Assembly (NCBI GenBank): GCA_011316305.1
Contig: SAUG01000182.1
Span: 1-64,000 of the forward strand
DNA length: 64,000 nt
Source of the DNA: Rusavskia elegans
Lineage: Eukaryota > Ascomycota > Lecanoromycetes > Teloschistales > Teloschistaceae
Reading direction: 5' to 3'
Shown here one piece after another: positions 48,364 through 61,959 of the stretch. The notes beneath the pieces were generated by a model. The model saw only the letters and a list, made by a program, of their open reading frames with translations. It searched no databases and had not been told where the DNA came from. The number at the start of each line of letters is the position of its first letter. Position 1 is the stretch's first letter. The position numbers were made by a program, and so were the translations under genes.

Positions 48364-48773
48364 TATTACGTCTATAACTCCATAGAAGTTCTTTAGAAAA
48401 ATTAGTTAAACAAGCGAACCTAATTATCTATAGCCGCCTATAGCTACTATAGCCGTCCCTCCTAATAGGACTTTTAATAGGCAGCTATCTATTGGTTTTT
48501 ACGGCTACTTTTATTATATATATCGCTTATTATTTCTATAGATAGTTTCTTTTATTAATCGTTAATATAATTATTAAATATATCTCTACTATTCTCTTTT
48601 TAATTACTTTATAATAAAAATATCTTATAATATCGTAACCGTACCTCTATAGCTATATAGAATTAGTTATAATAATCTATACTAGGACTCCTTTACTATT
48701 TAGTAGCTCGGATAATATTAATAGCTATAGCTAGGCTTAAACGTAATATCCTCTAATATATAAAGATTTTATA
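48364..48773 (+). repeat. 5' LTR of the outer element
   Basis: 410 bp; starts TATTACGTCT and ends GATTTTATA. Confidence 0.87.
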
Positions 48774-50012
48774 TTTTATTAATTTACTATATTAGTTTTA
48801 CTATCTCTATCTATAGATCGAAGCGATATTATTAAAATAGTAATATTAAATATCTATAAAGAAAATATAAAATCCTTAAAACTATAAATTATTTAGATAA
48901 ATATCTACTTTATATTTTATAAAAACTAGTTTCTAAATAAAGTAATTAAAATTCTATTTATAATACTATATCTAGAAGAAGCTACTTTTAATTAAATATA
49001 GTCCCGAATAAAAAATTACCTCGATAACTCGGAAAAAGAGAAATAAAATAAAATATTATAGATCCTTTATACTTTCGGTAATTTTATTATAGCTATAAAA
49101 GAAGCTTTTAGAAATAATAATAAAGATAGGGTAATAGATAGAAAACTAATAGTTCTAAAATAGTAGAAGTCGGTAGTTATCTATATTATTTAATTTAAAA
49201 TATTAGTTTATAAAATAGACTAGGAAGATTTAGTTTTAAAAATCTATTTCTATAAAGGATTCTAGATAAAAGTTAAAAAAGCTATAGTAGTAATCGAAAA
49301 ACTAGATTTATTAGTAGATTTTATTAAGTTTATAATAGAAATCGATACTAGATAGTATAAAATATATTTAGATAAACAGGTATTTAGTAAAATAGAATCT
49401 ATTAAAAAAAAGCCTAGAAGAAATCCGATTAAACTTAATACTATCGAAACTAGAAGATTAAAAACTAAAGTTTATTATTTATATAGAAAACTAGAATACT
49501 TTAAAAAAAATTACCTAATTAAAGAAATAACTAAAGTAACTGAATATTTTTTTTAAAATAATAGAGAAATTATCTAATAAATATATAGAGAAAAGCTAGT
49601 TAGCCTACTATAAAAATATTTATCCTATTTATCTACTAGATAAAAAGAGGATAGAATATTATTTTAAAGAAATAAAGAAAATATAGAAAATAAAGCCGAT
49701 AATCGATTTTAAATTATATAAAACCGAAAAACCCTTTATAGTAGCATTTAAAATTAAAATCGGAAGTTAATAAATAATAGCTTTTATAAATAAAGAAGAA
49801 GATAATAAAGTTATAAAAGGATCCTATAATAAAATTAAAAGATATCTCTATAGAAGAATAATAAATAATAATAGAATCCTCGATATTAAAATTAAAATAA
49901 AATATAGATTAATTAGAATAATAAATTTTACTATAATCGAAAGTTAGAAAAGTTATATTATTTTAGAAAACGAGTAGAAAGAATCGATTTTAGAAAAACT
50001 AATAGAAAAAAG

Positions 50013-50422
50013 TATAACGTTCCTGTATATTAGAAAGCGTTACGTTCGAGTCTAGTTATAGCCGTAGATAGAGTCCGAGCTATTAAATAGTCAGGGAGTT
50101 TTAATATAGATTATCGTAACTAATCCTATATAGCTATAGAGGTATAGTTATAATATTATAAGGTATTTTTATTATAAGGTAATTAAAAAGAAAATAGTAG
50201 AAACGTATTTAATAATTATATTAATAACTAACGAGAGAATTTATCTATAGGAGTAATAAATAATATATATAGTAAAAATAGCTATAAAAGCCGATAGGTA
50301 GCCGTCTACTAAAAGTTCTATTAGAAAAAGCGGCTATAGTAGCTATATATAGCTATAGATAATTAAATTTATTTATTTAGTTAATTTTACTAGAAAACCT
50401 CTATAGAATTATAGATATAATA
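50013..50422 (-). repeat. 3' LTR of the pol-only element
   Basis: 410 bp; reverse complement of the family LTR. Confidence 0.87.
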
Positions 50423-53400
50423 TAGCTCTCTTTATATCGCTTTCCTAAACTTTCTTAAAGTTTTTTAGGCGTATTTAAAGTATTTCCTTAGTTTCTAAAT
50501 ATTCTCTTTATCGGGAAACCCTTTTTATTCTATTAGGAATTCGTCTGTTTCTTTTTTTTTATCTAGAATCTTTTTAACCTCGTACTTTTCTCGCTTCTAA
50601 TAATACTAGTCCTTTATTAATAGAATACGTTCTAGTATTTTTTTTTAGTAAATCTATATAGAATTTAGGAAAGATTCCCGTTATTAGAAATTTAAAATAT
50701 ACTATTATTTTTTTAATATTTTAAACTTTAAAAGCTCCTATATTTAGTTTATTAATCTTTTTATCTATTAAATTTTTAGTCGAAAGTAGTATTTTATCTC
50801 TATTATTAGCATTATAATATTTTCTTAATTTATTTAATCTTTATTTAACTTTTTTTTTTACTATCTAGATTCTCGTTTTTATTTTATCCTAGTTATTTTT
50901 TATTTTATTAATAAAGGATTGTACTATAGAGTTTTTTATATCTAAATATATTTTTCTCCTAATAATCTTTCTATATAGTAATTTATTAGGCGTTATTTAG
51001 ATATCTTTATTATATAATAAATTAATTACTATTTATATTATCGGAAGAAATTAAATCTAGTTTTTTCCTTCGTCTAAATAATAGATTCTAAAATAAGTCT
51101 CTAGTATCTAATTTATTCTTTCTATTTATCTATTAGTTTATAGATAAAATAATATTAATATATTTTATTCTATTCCTACTACTTGTATTAATTATTTTAT
51201 AAAGTTTAAAATAAATAATTTATTTCTATCTAAAATAATCTTTTTTATAATTCTATTTTTATAAAATATCGTTTATAGTAATAGAAAAGTAAGATATTCC
51301 GCTATTATTATTATTTTATATAGTATAAATCTTATATATTTCGTAAATCTATTAATAATTATTACTTTTATATTATATAATATCTACGTATATAGATTAA
51401 CCGATTCTAGTAATTTTATAATAAAGTCTAATATAATTTATTAATAAAATATATTTAGTATTTATATTAGCTAGAGTTTTTTTACTAGTTTCTAATAATT
51501 TTTCTTTACTATTATATATTCTAGATAGTTTTTAATAAATTTTTTAATATATTTTTTAAATACTAGTAAATTAGTTTTTTTTTAAATTTTTTTTAATATT
51601 TTAGTACTTCTTTAATATTCAGCTATTCTAGAGTTATATATATATCGAATTATTTTATTTATCTTTTTTAAAACTTCGGTTTTTTTAAAAATATTTTCTA
51701 TTTTTTTTTAAAAGAGGTCTAGATATTTTTTTAGTAGTTTTATAATCTACTTTTCTATTTAATATATCTATAATAGTATTATCGGTACCTTTAATATATT
51801 TTATTTTAAAATTATAGTAGATTATCTTTTCTATCTATTTTATTTATTATTAGTTAAGTTTTTTATTAACTAATAAAGATAAAAGATTTTTATAGTTAGT
51901 ATATACTATTACTTTTTAATTTATTCTATTTATATATATTTTCTAGTATATAAAGTTTATAATAATTACTAGTATCTTTTTATCTATTATTATATAATTA
52001 ACCTTTACTAGTATTAACTTCCTAGAATAGTATTTAAATAGTTTATTTTTTCTAGGAAATATATAATCCTATCGCTCGATCTAAAGCGTCTATATAGAAG
52101 ATAATCTCTTTATTAAAATCGAAAATTACTAAAGCCTTTTCGGATACGAAACTTTATTTAAATTTTTTAAACGCTTTATTCTAGATATATATTTATTAAA
52201 AAGATATATTATTTTAGAATAAATCTATAAATAGGACTGTTTTTTTTTATATATCTTTCTATTATATTTTAATAGAATCCTATAAATTCTAAAAAGTTTT
52301 AAATATCCTTTTTATTTTTCGGTACTAGCTATTTATATATTATCTATAATTTATTTACTTCTATAATAATATTTTCTAGTTTTATAATATATTCGAGAAA
52401 CGTAACCTTATATTTATAGAATTTTAATTTTTTTTTTTAATTTTAAAATTATATTCTCGGTATTTTTATAATATTTTATAAATTTATTATATATATTTTT
52501 CTTTTATTTTAGAAACAATTAGTATATTATATATATATATTATAATAAAGATATCGAGATAATTATATAATATTTTATTAATAATTTATTATATAGTTAT
52601 AGGTATATTTATTAATCTAAAAGATATAACTAAATATTTAAATTTTCTATATTTTATTTTAAATATAATTTTCAATTTATATCTAGCTTTAATTTATAGT
52701 AGGTTAAATATATTTTTTAAATCGAGTTTTATAAAAAACTTAGCTTTTCCGATTCTATTTTTTAAATCTATTAAAAGCGGAAGTAGATATTTATTTTTTT
52801 ATATTACTATATTAAGTCTTCTAAAATTAATATAAAGTCGAAAGTTATTATTTTTTTTAGAAATAAATATAACCGGTTATTCTATTTTTAATTTAAAATA
52901 TTATATATATTTTCTTTTAAAATTATAATTAATATATTATTTTAATACTTTTAACTAATTTTTATTTAATCTATAAATTTATCTATTTTTTAATTTTTCC
53001 GGGTCTATTATAATAATTTCGTAATCTTTTTAGATATAAACCGGTAAAGATAATTTTCTTTCCGATTTCTTTAATATATTTTAGAATTTTTTAAAAAGTT
53101 ATAGAATTTTATTTATAATAGCTAATTTCTTTTTAATCTACTATTTCTAAATAAAAATATTATATATTTTCTATATCTCGGCTAACCTTTTAGATATATT
53201 AAAAAGATAGCTTCTAATTTTTATTTATATTATTTTCTAAATAATCTTTAGATACTATAAAATAAGCTATAGGATACCTAAATATATATTCTTTTATATT
53301 TTTATAATATCGAAAATAATTTTTTCTTTATATCTATTACTTTATATCTATAGAGGTCTAGTCTAATATTTAATTTTAACGAATTCTCTTTTATTAATAA

Positions 53401-53574
53401 TTCCTATAAAATAAGGTTCCGTTTTCCTAATTAAAGAGATATTGAACCTTTTATATATTCTTCTAATATAATATTCCGAATAGTTTCTAAATCGACTAAA
53501 GTTTTTATAGATTATTCTAGTAACGTTAGTTAGATAAAAATCCGATTTTTATCTATTTTCCGGAATTATTAAAG

Positions 53575-53985
53575 TATAACGTTTCTATATATTAGAAGGC
53601 CTTATATTCGAGTCTAGCTATAACTATAGATATAGTCCGAGCTATCAAATAGTAAAAAAATCCTAGTATAGGTTATTATAATTTAATTTTATATAGTTAT
53701 AGAGGTATAGTTATAATATTATAAAATATCTTTATTATAAAATAATTAAGAAAAAAATAGTAAAGACGTATTTAATAATTATATTAATAACTAACAAGAG
53801 AATCTATCTATAGGAATAATAAAAAATATATATAATAAAAATAGCTATAAAAGCCGATACGTAGCTATCTACTAAAAAATCTATTAAAAGGGGCGGCTAT
53901 AGCGGCTATACGCGGCTATAGATAATTAGATTCGCTTATCTAGCTAATTTTTCTAGGGAACCTCTATAGAGTCGTGGACGTAATA
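53575..53985 (-). repeat. 5' LTR of the pol-only element
   Basis: 411 bp; reverse complement of the family LTR. Confidence 0.87.
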
Positions 53986-54794
53986 AAAAGTACTATCGGT
54001 AAAAAAATAGAACTATAAATAATATATCTTCTAGCCTATAAAAACTTTTTATATAAAGAAATAGACGTCCTTTTAATAATAAATTACGAAGAGATTAAAG
54101 AATTAGATAAAAAATTTAAAAAAAGCGGAAAAGTTTAGAAAATAAAGATTTAAAAAGAATACTATTACCTTTTTTAATAATTTACTTAAAAATATAATAA
54201 AAGTAGAAAAATAATTTAATAGCTTTAGATAAACTATATTAGAAAGATATACTAGAATATAATTAAAGCTATAGATAAAATCGAATACTATAAACTAAAT
54301 TAAATAAACTAAAATAAAGAAATACCGGACCTAGTATTTAGTATTTAAACTAGAAATAAAGAATTTACTTAGTATCCGTCTTTATTATTATAGGACGAAA
54401 TAATTATTAAGAAATAAAATTTAGTAGGACTATTAAAGGAACTGGAAATAGTTTATAATATAAATATATAAATCGAAACGTATAAAAATAGTAATAAAAG
54501 AATTTTTTACTAGATCTTTCTTAGAATTCTATATTTTTTATAGATTAAAAAAAGTTAAAATCTTTTAAAATTTAATCTAGATTATCCGAACTAAATCTAG
54601 ATATTAATTTAATATACGCCTTTTACGCGGCTAGTATAAAATTTATAGAAAAATAAAATATAACCGGATTATTAAATTTATTAAACCGAAAGAATACGCG
54701 TTATTTCTAAATAATAAAATAACTTTTATATTTATCTAAAGCGCGATATAAATAATAAAATACTTTTATTTTCTAAAAAGTCGGCGGAAATCTA

Positions 54795-55204
54795 TATTAC
54801 GTCCACGACTCTATAGAGATTCTATAGAAAGATTAGTCAGATAAGCGAGCCTAATTATCTATAGCCGCCTATAGCCGATATAGCCGCTTCTCTAAATAGA
54901 ATTCTTAGTAGGCGGCTATTTATCGGCTTTTATAGCTATTTTTATTATATATATCGCTTATTATTCCTATAGATAGTTTCTCTTATTAGTTATTAATATA
55001 GTTATTAAATACGTTTCTACTATTCTTTTTTTAATTACTTTATAATAAAGATACCTTATAATATTATAACTATATCTTTACGGGTATATAGAATTAGTTA
55101 TAATAATTTATACTAGGATTCTTTTACTATTTAGTAGCTCGGACTATATCTATAGCTATAGCTAGGCTCGAATATAACGCCCTCTAATATATAGAGATAT
55201 TATA
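54795..55204 (+). repeat. 5' LTR of the inner gag-type element
   Basis: 410 bp, family LTR. Confidence 0.87.
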
Positions 55205-57738
55205 TTTTAATAACTTACTATATTAGTTTTATTATCCCGACCTATAAATTAAAGCGATACTATTAAAATAGTAATACTAGATATCTATAAAAGAGATAAA
55301 AGATCTTTAAAGCTATAGATTATTTAAATAAATATCTACTTTATATTATATATAAACCAGTTTTCGAATAAAATAATTAAAGTTCTATTTATAATATTAT
55401 ATCTAGAAAAGGTTATCTTTAATTAGGTATAGCTTCGAGTAGAAGATTATCTCGATAACCTAGAAGAATAGAGAAAAGATAAAATATTAAAGATTTTCTA
55501 TATCTTCGGTAATCTTATTATAGCTATAAAAAAAGCTTTCGGAAATAATAATAAGGATAGAATAATAGAAAAAAGACTAATAATTCTAAAATAATAGAAG
55601 TCGGTAGTTACCTATACTATTTAGTTTAGAATATTAGCTTATAAAATAGACTAGGAAGATTTAACTTTAAAAGCCTATTTCTATAAAAAACTCTAGATAA
55701 AAACTAAGAAAATTATAGTAGTAATCGAAAAACTAGATTTACTAGTAGATTTTATTAAATTTATAATAAAGATTAATACTAGATAGTATAAAATATATTT
55801 AGATAAATAGACGTTTAGTAAAATAGGACCTACTAAAAAAAAGTCTAGAAAAAATCTAATAGAACTTAATACTACCGAGACTAGAAAATCGAAAACTAAA
55901 GTTTATTATTAATATAGAAAAATAGGATACTTTAAAAAAAATTACCTAACTAAAAAAATAACTAAAATAACTAAATATATTTTTAAAGTAATAGAAAAAT
56001 TAATCTATAAAAATATAATAAGAAGCTGGTTAACCTACTATAATAATACTTACTCTATCTACCTATCGGATAAGATAGGAATAGAATATTATTCTAAAAA
56101 ACTAAAAAAAAATATAGAAAATAAAGCTAATAATCGATTTTAAATTATATAAAACTAAAAAACCCCTTATAATAGTATTTAAAGTTAAAATCGGAAGTTA
56201 ATAAATAATAGCTTTCGTAAATAGAAAGGAAGATAATAAAGTTATAAAGGGATTTTATAATAAAATTAAAGAATATTTCTATAGATAAATAATAAAAGAT
56301 AATAGAATCCTTAATATCGAAATTAAAATAAAAAATAGATTAATTAGAATAATAAATTTTATTATTATTAAAAGTTAAAGAAATTATATTATTCTAGGAA
56401 ACGAATAGAAAAAATCGATTTTAGAAAGATTAATAGAAAAAAGTACTATAGGTAAGAAAATAGAACCGTAAATAATATATTTCCTAGCCTATAAAAATCT
56501 TTTATATAAAGAAATCGATATTATTTCGGTAATAAATTATAATAATATTAAAGAGTTAGATAAAAGTTTTAAAAAAGATAAAAAGGTTTAAAATACGAAG
56601 GTTTGGAAGAAATACTACTATCTTTTCTAATAACTTACTAAAAAATATAATAAAAGTAGAAAAATAATTTAATAGCTTTAAATAAACTATATTAGAAAAG
56701 TATACTAAGATATAGTTAAAGCTATAGATAAAATCGAATACTATAAACTAAATTAAATAGATTAAAATAAAAGAATACCGGACTCGGTATTTAGTATATA
56801 ATTTAGAAATAAAGAGTTCGATTAGTATCCGTCCTCGTTATTATAGGACGAAATAGTTACTAAAAAATAGAATTTAGTAGAACTATTAGAGGAACCGGAA
56901 ATAACTTATAATATAGATATATAAACTAGTTATAAAAAGTAAAAGTAAAAGAACTTTTAGCTAGATTTTCTTTAAAGCCCTACGCTTTCTATAGGTTAAA
57001 AAAAGTTAAAATCTCTTAAAATTTAATCTAAATTATCTAAATTAAAACTAGGTATTAATTTAATAGAAGCCTTTTACGCGGCTAGTATAAAACTAATAGA
57101 AAAGTAGAACGTAACCGGATTATTAAATTTATTTAACCGAGATAGTATATATTATTCCTAAATAATAAAATTACTTTTATATTTATCTAAAGCGCGATAA
57201 TAAGTAATAAAATACTTTTATTTACTAAAGAGCCGGCGGAGATCCGACTTCTAGGCTAAATACTTATTACGAATTTCCTTTTTAAAATTAAGAAAGGATT
57301 CGATATAATAATAAGCCTCGGAATATTTATTAAAAATACCCGCGATATTAGAACGAAGTTTATTTTTTTTATCTTTAAGACGCTTCCCTATAGGGGTTAG
57401 TAAAGAGAAAAAAGAAATAAAGAAATAATATATAGATAGTATTAGATATTAGAAAATTATACGATTTCTAAACTCGAGTATATTTACTATAAATATTACT
57501 ACTAACCTCGATTTTATATTCTTTTAAAAGATTATAGATATATAAAGAATAAGAAAAAGATATTATAACTTCTTTTAACTAAATATAATAAAAAGACTTT
57601 AGACGATTTCCTCTTTAAGAACGTATAGTAAAGATATTAAGGAAAATAAAGAAAAGAAAGGAAGAAAAAAAAAGAAAAACCCTTTTATACCCCGTATATA
57701 GTTATTAAACTAGGTAAGAAGCGATATAGGAAGGGCTA

Positions 57739-58148
57739 TATTACGTCTATAACTCTATAGAAATTCTATAGAAAGATTAATTAGATAAACGAGCCTAATT
57801 ATCTATAGCCGCCTATAGCCGATATAGCTGTTCCTCTAGACGGGACTTTTAATAGGCGGCTACTTATCGGCTATTATAGCTACTTTTACTATATATATCG
57901 CTTATTACTTCTATAGATAGTTTCTTTTATTAGTCGTTAATATAATTATTAAATATATCTCTACTATTCTCTTTTTAATTACTTTATAACGAAAATACCT
58001 TATAATATTATAACTATATCTCTACGGGTATATAGAATTAGTTATAATAATTTATACTAGGACTCCCTTACTATTTAGTAGCTCGGACTATATCTACGGC
58101 TGTAGCTAGGCTCGAGCGTAACGCCTTCTGATATACAGGGACGTTATA
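57739..58148 (+). repeat. 3' LTR of the inner gag-type element
   Basis: 410 bp, family LTR. Confidence 0.87.
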
Positions 58149-58634
58149 ATCTAATTCCTAGACTAAATACTTATTACGAATTTCCTTTTCGAAATTAAAA
58201 AAAGATTCGATATAATAGCGAGCTTTAGAATATTTATTAAAAATACCCGCGATATTAGAATAAAGTTTATTTTTTTTATTTTTAAAACGCTTTCCTATAA
58301 TAGTTAGTAGAAATAAAGAAATAAAAAAAATAATATATAGGTAGTATTAGATATTAAAAAATCGTACGATTTTTAAGCCCGAATATATTTACTATAAATA
58401 TTACTTCTAACCTCGATTTTATATTATTTTAAAGGATTATAGATATATAAAAAATGAAAGAAAGATATTAGAAATTCTTTTAACTAGATATAATAAAAAA
58501 ATTTTAGTTAATTTCCTTTTTAAAAATATATAATAAAAATATTAATAAAGAAAAAAAAAAAGAAAAAAAAAAGAACTTTTTTATACCCCGTAGATAGATT
58601 TTACGCTAGATAAAAAGCGATATAAAAGAGGCTA

Positions 58635-59044
58635 TATTATATCTATAATTCTATAGAAGTTTTCTAGAAAAATTAGTTAGATAAATAAATCTAATTATTT
58701 ATAGCCGTCTATAGCTACTATAGCCGCCTTTTTTAATAGGACTTTTAGTAGGTAGCTATCTATCGGTTTTTATAGCTATTTTTACTATATATATCGCTTA
58801 TTATTCCTATAAATAGTTTCTTATATTAGTTATTAATATAATTATTAAATATATTTCTACTATCCTTTTCTTAATTACTTTATAATAAAGATACTTTATA
58901 ATATTATAACCGTACTTCTATAGCTATATAAAATTAGTTATAATAATCTATACCAGAATTTCTTTACTATTTAGTAGCTCGGACTATATCTACGGCTATA
59001 GCTAGGCTCGAGCGTAACGCCTTCTAATATACAGGGACGTTATA
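58635..59044 (+). repeat. 3' LTR of the outer element
   Basis: 410 bp; starts TATTATATCT and ends GACGTTATA. Confidence 0.87.
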
Positions 59045-59049
59045 GTTTA

Positions 59050-59380
59050 GAAACTCGAATCCGAAATACGAATTCGAATTCGAAATTTAATAAAACGGCA
59101 AGTTTAGTTCTATTTATTATATAATTTGATTCTATTTTTAACGTATTTTTATTATATCTAGTAATTTAATTAAATTAAAAGAATCGAGTTAAATTTGAAA
59201 TATTTAAAATAAAATCTAAAAATAAATTTTAGTTTTCGAAAAATAAATTTGAGGCGAAATATTTACGAAATTATAAATGAAATCGATAATTTTTTAAAAT
59301 AAAATTAAATATTTTTTCTAGTTATCGATTCTATATTTAATTTAATTAAATTAGATTTAATTAAATATAATAATATTTTT
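59050..59380. other. AT-rich spacer
   Basis: RIPed or simply AT-rich; no feature seen. Confidence 0.4.
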
Positions 59381-59494
59381 GGCCTGGTGGCGCAGCGGCA
59401 ACGCTGTATGACCGGGAGGCCTAGCGGATCCAGCGCTCTTCGGAGTTAGCGGAGTTAATCCGGCGGGTCGGGGGTTCGAATCCCTCGAAGGCCA
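59381..59494 (+). tRNA. tRNA-like gene with probable intron; identity unresolved
   Basis: This is a GC-rich island in AT-rich DNA. It begins GGCCTGG, has an A-box-like TGGCGCAGCGGCAACGC and a B box GGGGTTCGAATCCC, and ends GAAGGCC followed by A, pairing with the first five bases. A TTTTTT terminator follows at 59509-59514. D arm and ends resemble fungal tRNA-Arg-type genes. The central 50 bases do not give a clean anticodon arm, so either an intron with an odd fold or a decayed gene. Confidence 0.45.
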
Positions 59495-60839
59495 ACCAAA
59501 TCCTTGAGTTTTTTCTATCGACCAAGTCGATTTTTATAGAGTTTAAAAATACAGAGGATCTAGTCAGTAGATCGTCTCGGCCTAGCCCGATCGATCGAAC
59601 TTAATTAAGTTAATTAATAAAGTTAAATAGATTACGGTTTCCCTCTGGGTTTTAGTCCAGATCTAACTCCTTCGGGAGTCCTTAATTCGAGTTCTCGGTA
59701 AAATACTTGAATACTAAATAATTACGTAATCTGATTGGTTTAGCGCCTCTAGCGTTAGAATCGTGAAAGACTAAAATTAAAAATCCGAATGATTAATCGT
59801 ATAAATAAATAAATAATAATATTTTTATATATTTTTATTTTATCTACTATATTTAAACTTTTTGATAGTAGATAAAAATTCGGTTTTACAAATTTATTAG
59901 TAAAATAAGTTGATTTTACGAATATAAATAGATCGATAAAATTCTATAAACTGAATTAAACGATTTTATTTTTTTTAACGATCAAAATCTATAAATAGTA
60001 GTTTTTTGCTATAATAAACTTTATTTTTCGTTTATTTTTTTTTAACGATTTTCGAAAATATATAGAAAAAGAAAAAGAAAATTTGAAAAAAAAAAATTAT
60101 ATTTAAATTTAATTAAATCGTAAATTAATCGAATAATAAATTTTAATCGAATATAATCGAAAAGTAAATTTTCTATTTCGAATTTTTATTAGAATATATT
60201 TATTATAATAATATTTTAAATAAATATACGAATTTTATAATAATCGATACGGAAATAGAAATATATAACAAAAAATTTATAATTATCAAATTGTTTACGA
60301 TAGTATATTTCTAGATTAATATTAATACAAACGAAAAAACTATAGAAAATTAAATGATATAAAAAATAGTAAACGTTAATAAAATATCCAGCCTATTTAG
60401 TTTATATTCAGCTTTATAAAATAGGTACACGTAATTTTAGTCAACTTTTCGGTAAAAATTGCTAATTAGTATTTCTATAAGTTTTTTTACATATTGACAA
60501 ATATATTACCACCGATCGACGATTAATCTATTGCTATTATAATTATCGGATCTTCGGTTAACTGATTTTAAAATAAATATCTAATAAACGTAGATAGAAA
60601 GGAACCAATATTACGATCTATTACGATCTTTTATACCTCTTAAACCGATATCCAAGACGATTAAAGACGGTATATTCTGGTATATTTGCCGACGGTCAGA
60701 TATTCGCCTTAATACTCTATTTCGAGACAGTCCCAGCAGTAACGATATAATAGTTGTAAGTACCGTAAACCTTTTACCTTCTACTACCTTGCAGATCTAA
60801 TAGCCTAAACGAAAGCAACGTCCCTTCCATCCATCATAT
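59495..60839. other. AT-rich stretch without genes
   Basis: AT-rich to about 60600, then normal composition. No repeats shared with the rest of the window were recognised. Confidence 0.4.
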
Positions 60840-60920
60840 CCCTTCGTCAGGTAGCGTGCTCGTTCAGCCCTATTCAGGGGCTGTAGGGCTCAACGAGCAT
60901 GCATCTTACCAGACGAAGGG
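60840..60920. repeat. 81-bp imperfect inverted repeat (hairpin)
   Basis: Inner arms TGCTCGTTCAGCCCT (60857-60871) and AGGGCTCAACGAGCA (60885-60899) pair at 14 of 15 positions around a 13-base loop. Outer arms CCCTTCGTC and GACGAAGGG pair perfectly, with a few unpaired bases between. Could be a foldback element or a small-RNA hairpin. Confidence 0.75.
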
Positions 60921-61959
60921 TACGCGCATGTTGCTAACCCAATCCTACTCCAATCACGGCAATTTGGTACATGTCGTCGTTCTATATCCATAAACCATTC
61001 CCTCTGCGGCGATGTAGGTTTCTTAGCCAAGGAAAACGGTCAACCCCTACTACCCTCTCGTCGAGCAAACATCGTTCTCCCTTCTCCACCCGTCCCCCCG
61101 AAATACCGACGCAATACAAGGTTCCTCATCTGCAACAACCTTGCCGGAGTCGGTGGTAGCCCCCCAAAAGCGCGAGTCATCCTTGCTTCGGTGGAGTCCT
61201 TACTAAACTGACTACTTGCAGTCTGACAGCAGAATCTCATCGCTGCAGAAAAAGGATTTCGGACAAAGCTGTTTCGGCCATTCTTCTGAATACCCTTGGC
61301 AAAGTGGAGCACAATGCGGGTTTGGGAGGAATTGTCTGGCCGAGCTTTGTGGAATTTTCTTATGGGGTCTGTGGGGGTGTGGTGGTGGTAGAGGGCATGG
61401 CGTGATACCGATGCTGAGCTTATATTTTGCAGGATCACAATGGCGATTTGGGCTTTCGTAAGCGACCTGTGATGATGATCGAGATTACTGTGTAAGCATT
61501 GGATTTGCTGATCTCGTTCTGACCAAACGATGGTAGGGTGTACTATGCTGAGATGCAGAGGTGGAGCCCTTGAAGACGGCAAACGGATGAAGCCTGTACG
61601 GAACTGAGACTTCTGTCAACAGCTCTTATCTCCCAGGATGTGTGTCCCATGCAGCACAACCATGTCCAATGCGACTATGCAATGCTAGGTGAGGTCTAGT
61701 AGCGTAAGTCACCGCCAATCTGTTACCCATGGCTCAGGTATATTGCATTAAGGGGAATAGTAGACGCATGGCAAGCAACCATTGGTCTTTGTAAGGTGAA
61801 AGATTTTTGTATGAAGTGATTTGGGCTCTAAGCCTACTGGATCCCTGCAAAGAACTTGTTCGTGTCCATATCTCGCTAAATAAGTCCTTACACGTACAGC
61901 TTCGTCACGTCATCTGCGGTTGTTATATTGAAACGCACCCCGGGGTTGCGTCAAACAGC
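60921..61959. other. gene-free, or an unrecognised gene; normal composition
   Basis: Long frames exist on both strands (for example minus 61040-61582) but overlap and show no family motifs, signal peptide or splice pattern I trust. It is downstream of the P450 gene. Confidence 0.3.

Larger units (their letters stand above)
50013..53985 (-). mobile_element. LTR retrotransposon, pol-only type (Ty3/gypsy RT-RH-IN), nested
   Basis: A 3,973-bp minus-strand element with LTRs 53575-53985 and 50013-50422 of the same family as the gag-type elements, flanked by a perfect AAAAG duplication (50008-50012, 53986-53990). On the minus strand the interior goes almost at once into pol: RT about 53150-52450 (FRLYINFRRLN, GKAKFFIKLDLKN and a RIPed YxDD block near 52520), RNase H presumed next, and an integrase core about 51470-51170 (IVDRFTKYARF-like, then DRNKLFISNF). 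No gag segment or zinc knuckle lies between LTR and RT. The last bases before the 3' LTR match those of the gag-type copies. Dense stops; inactive. Confidence 0.85.
54795..58148 (+). mobile_element. LTR retrotransposon, gag type (3,354 bp), nested
   Basis: LTRs 54795-55204 and 57739-58148, with a perfect duplication ATCTA (54790-54794, 58149-58153). The interior is collinear with the element at 35414, including the zinc knuckle region near 55900, the protease-like block near 56210-56400 and the GGAAGGGC purine tract before the 3' LTR. No RT. RIPed. Confidence 0.88.
48364..59044 (+). mobile_element. LTR retrotransposon, gag type, holding two later insertions
   Basis: The outer element has LTRs of 410 bp (48364-48773; 58635-59044) and a perfect 5-bp duplication GTTTA (48359-48363, 59045-59049). 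It is interrupted at 50013-53985 (duplication AAAAG) and 54795-58148 (duplication ATCTA). Without these it is about 3,344 bp, as long as its sisters at 35414 and 54795, and has the same order: gag-like segment, zinc knuckle, protease-like block, then about 1.3 kb of unknown content. Heavily RIPed. Confidence 0.88.

Noticed and set aside
61040..61582. A 180-codon minus-strand frame
   Set aside because: Composition is His/Ser-rich and low in structure, other frames overlap it, and no motif was found; probably chance.
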